A stretch of DNA of 64,000 nucleotides from JANQPX01 sp965204405 (GTDB lineage: Bacteria; Pseudomonadota; Alphaproteobacteria; Geminicoccales; Geminicoccaceae): NCBI GenBank assembly GCA_965204405.1, contig CBDBEN010000004.1, forward strand, positions 744,001 to 808,000, read 5' to 3'. The notes beneath the pieces are model-generated. The model was not told where the DNA came from. It did no database searches and worked only from the letters and a program-made list of their open reading frames with translations. The position numbers and the translations under genes are program-made. Shown one piece after another: positions 62,787 to 64,000 of the stretch. The first letter of the stretch is position 1. Each line of letters starts with the position of its first letter.

Positions 62787-63332
62787 TCATCTCTGGCAAT
62801 CAACACTTATCATTTTTTCACTTCTTTTGCTGCCTGTACCATCCGCCCTTTGTACGCGTGCATATACATCAGCACTGTCGACAAAACCTAAGAAGAACTT
62901 TTTTCCTTCCCCGCTATCCCGCGTGACTGGCGACCCAACGACGTTGAGAGAACCCGAACAACCCAATTCCAAATGCGCAAATTGGTGATGGGAATCAGGT
63001 GTAAGCCCAACAGAATAAGTAAACTGCTCCTGAGACAGCAAGTCGTCACCGAAACGTAAGCCACCATCTTGATCTATCAAAGACACGATCGGCAATACAG
63101 TTCCGCCGCTACTATCACGAGTCACAATGGTGAAGTCTATTCTGTATCTTCCTGGCGGAAAATCTGGGCCGCTAATGTCAACACCTTCTATATCGTAGTT
63201 CTTATTCTCAGCAAGGCTACGAACTATCTTCACGCCAGCTTCGTCACAGGCACTGAAAAAAATAAGGAGACCGGCACCAAATAACAGCTTTGCTACCTTG
63301 CATCGAATCAACAGAGACGGCTGCATTCTCAT
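62787..63332 (-). CDS. Lipoprotein, unknown
   Basis: The 181-residue protein has a signal ending in the lipobox FSAC (LLIFFSACDEAG). The mature part is beta-like (FPPGRYRIDFTIVTRD; LELGCSGSLNVVG), with no recognised domain. It would be anchored in the envelope. Upstream (63333-63400) lies its promoter region. The gene is AT-richer than the ABC operon. Confidence 0.55.
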   Translation of the reverse strand: MRMQPSLLIRCKVAKLLFGAGLLIFFSACDEAGVKIVRSLAENKNYDIEGVDISGPDFPPGRYRIDFTIVTRDSSGGTVLPIVSLIDQDGGLRFGDDLLSQEQFTYSVGLTPDSHHQFAHLELGCSGSLNVVGSPVTRDSGEGKKFFLGFVDSADVYARVQRADGTGSKRSEKMISVDCQR

Positions 63333-63937
63333 TCCCTCCGCGTAATTCTATATCGCATGTTCTGGGCGGCCCTTCGCGCTGAGCCTCTTTAAAAACAGTT
63401 CTCAATTATTTCATTTTAGAACTCATGGCTCTCGTACCAGCGCATCTACCTTCAACCAGCCCGATATGAAATCCTTTCCAACTTCCATCATACTCTAAGA
63501 TTGACCTACCGGGTCAACTCCTGGCGTTTTCCGCAAGTCCCATGCAGCAGCGCCGCAGGCTACCAAAGGCGGCGTTGGTAACCGCCCCGAGAATCAGCAT
63601 GCCAAGGTGCTGACAACAAAGCGCCCATTCAGAGACGTACCCCATCATGCGCAAGGAAAATGTTCCCTTGGGCAGTTCCTGGCACAGGCCTTCCGCTACG
63701 CGTAGGCTCGACTAGCGTCAGGAATCTGGCGGAGAGCCCCCACTACGAGCAAAGATTACCTGGAATGACCGCTGCTGCTGGGCGAAGCTGACCTGCCCGA
63801 ACGAGCACGGGGAGGCAAGGGTTGACCCAAACTTGACATAGCGCGATCCTTCAGACCTTGCCTTCCTCTCGTAACGCTCAAGCTTGTCATTAAGGAGCGG
63901 CACGCTAAGAACGCCGGCCAAAATCAGGGAGAAAAAT
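63333..63937. other. Intergenic region with repeat A, copy 3
   Basis: About 600 bp without a convincing gene. The repeat copy at 63781-63835 (GGCGAAGCTGACCTGCCCGA, then ACGAGCACGGGGAGGCAAGG) occupies part of it. CAGGGAG at the end is the ribosome-binding site for the next gene. Confidence 0.45.
63781..63835 (+). repeat. Interspersed repeat A, copy 3
   Basis: This is a copy of the family at 62611 and 40505, with GGCAAGGGTTGACCCAAACT after the core. It is the best-preserved plus-strand copy. Confidence 0.6.
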
Positions 63938-64000
63938 ATGCTTCAAGATAAGCGTCTCGTGTACGTCGTTGCGGCGGTTGTCGTCATTCTGGTCATTGGT
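63938..64000 (+). CDS. Start of a membrane or exported protein (3' end outside window)
   Basis: The ATG at 63938 follows GGGAGAAAAAT. The 21 codons seen encode MLQDKRLVYVVAAVVVILVI then G, a short polar lead followed by a hydrophobic helix, so an N-terminal membrane anchor. The family cannot be told. Confidence 0.5.
   Translation, partial: MLQDKRLVYVVAAVVVILVIG

Noticed and set aside
1..64000. CRISPR array
   Set aside because: No regularly spaced direct repeats of 24-40 bp with unique spacers were seen. The 11-bp tandem repeats at 29498 have no spacers.

Overview
The window reads as alphaproteobacterial DNA, most likely from a Rhizobiales (Hyphomicrobiales) genome. The grounds are an accessory-rich chromosome with high-GC coding style, Rhizobium-type tyrosinase and recombinase genes, long oligopeptide-, polyamine- and sugar-type ABC operons, and families of intergenic repeats. 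I did not assign a genus. No rRNA gene and no complete tRNA gene is present.

Layout. (1) 1-6.7 kb: the end of a UPF0158 gene, two orphan envelope genes, a tyrosinase encoded as two overlapping cistrons (catalytic di-copper domain, then a separate C-terminal domain), an IS5-type remnant, and a large serine recombinase with a Trp in its usual DRLSRD active-site motif. (2) 6.8-26.5 kb: a catabolic island with two M20 hydrolases, two non-canonical M24 hydrolases, a glutamine-amidotransferase-like protein, a fused ATP-dependent hydantoinase/oxoprolinase (HyuA-HyuB), a complete Dpp-type importer, a complete Pot-type importer and a quinone-oxidoreductase-like enzyme. Together they look built to import and open a cyclic amide, ureide or amidine. 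(3) 26.4-26.9 kb: debris (an IS3 remnant and a perfect 18-bp inverted repeat).

(4) 26.9 to about 56 kb: an integrated phage-like element. Its left end is a 3' fragment of a tRNA-Lys(TTT) gene beside a P4-type tyrosine integrase. Then come five tandem 11-bp repeats, two small genes and a 1341-residue Toprim/helicase protein. A central cargo stretch follows: a nuclease-like membrane protein, a GlcG/HbpS-like protein, an IalB-like gene split by an IS630 element, a MORN-repeat lipoprotein and a DUF2971 protein. The rightward part has small virion-type proteins, tandem TerS-like genes (two complete, one truncated), ejection-like proteins, two large receptor- or appendage-like proteins, an invertase-type recombinase and a divergent regulatory module (XRE repressor operon against Rha and HNH genes). 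I find no large terminase, portal, capsid or tail-tube gene, so the element is either a phage satellite that brings its own small terminase or a prophage with its morphogenesis block deleted. A 16-base motif is shared between the XRE operon promoter region and a virion-gene leader.

(5) 57-64 kb: ordinary chromosome resumes with a secreted nuclease-fold-like protein, a three-gene ABC operon whose binding protein closely resembles the AI-2 receptor LuxP, an M50 site-2 protease, a lipoprotein and the start of a last gene. Two interspersed repeat families (three copies each) are scattered across the window. The right attachment site of the phage-like element was not found.
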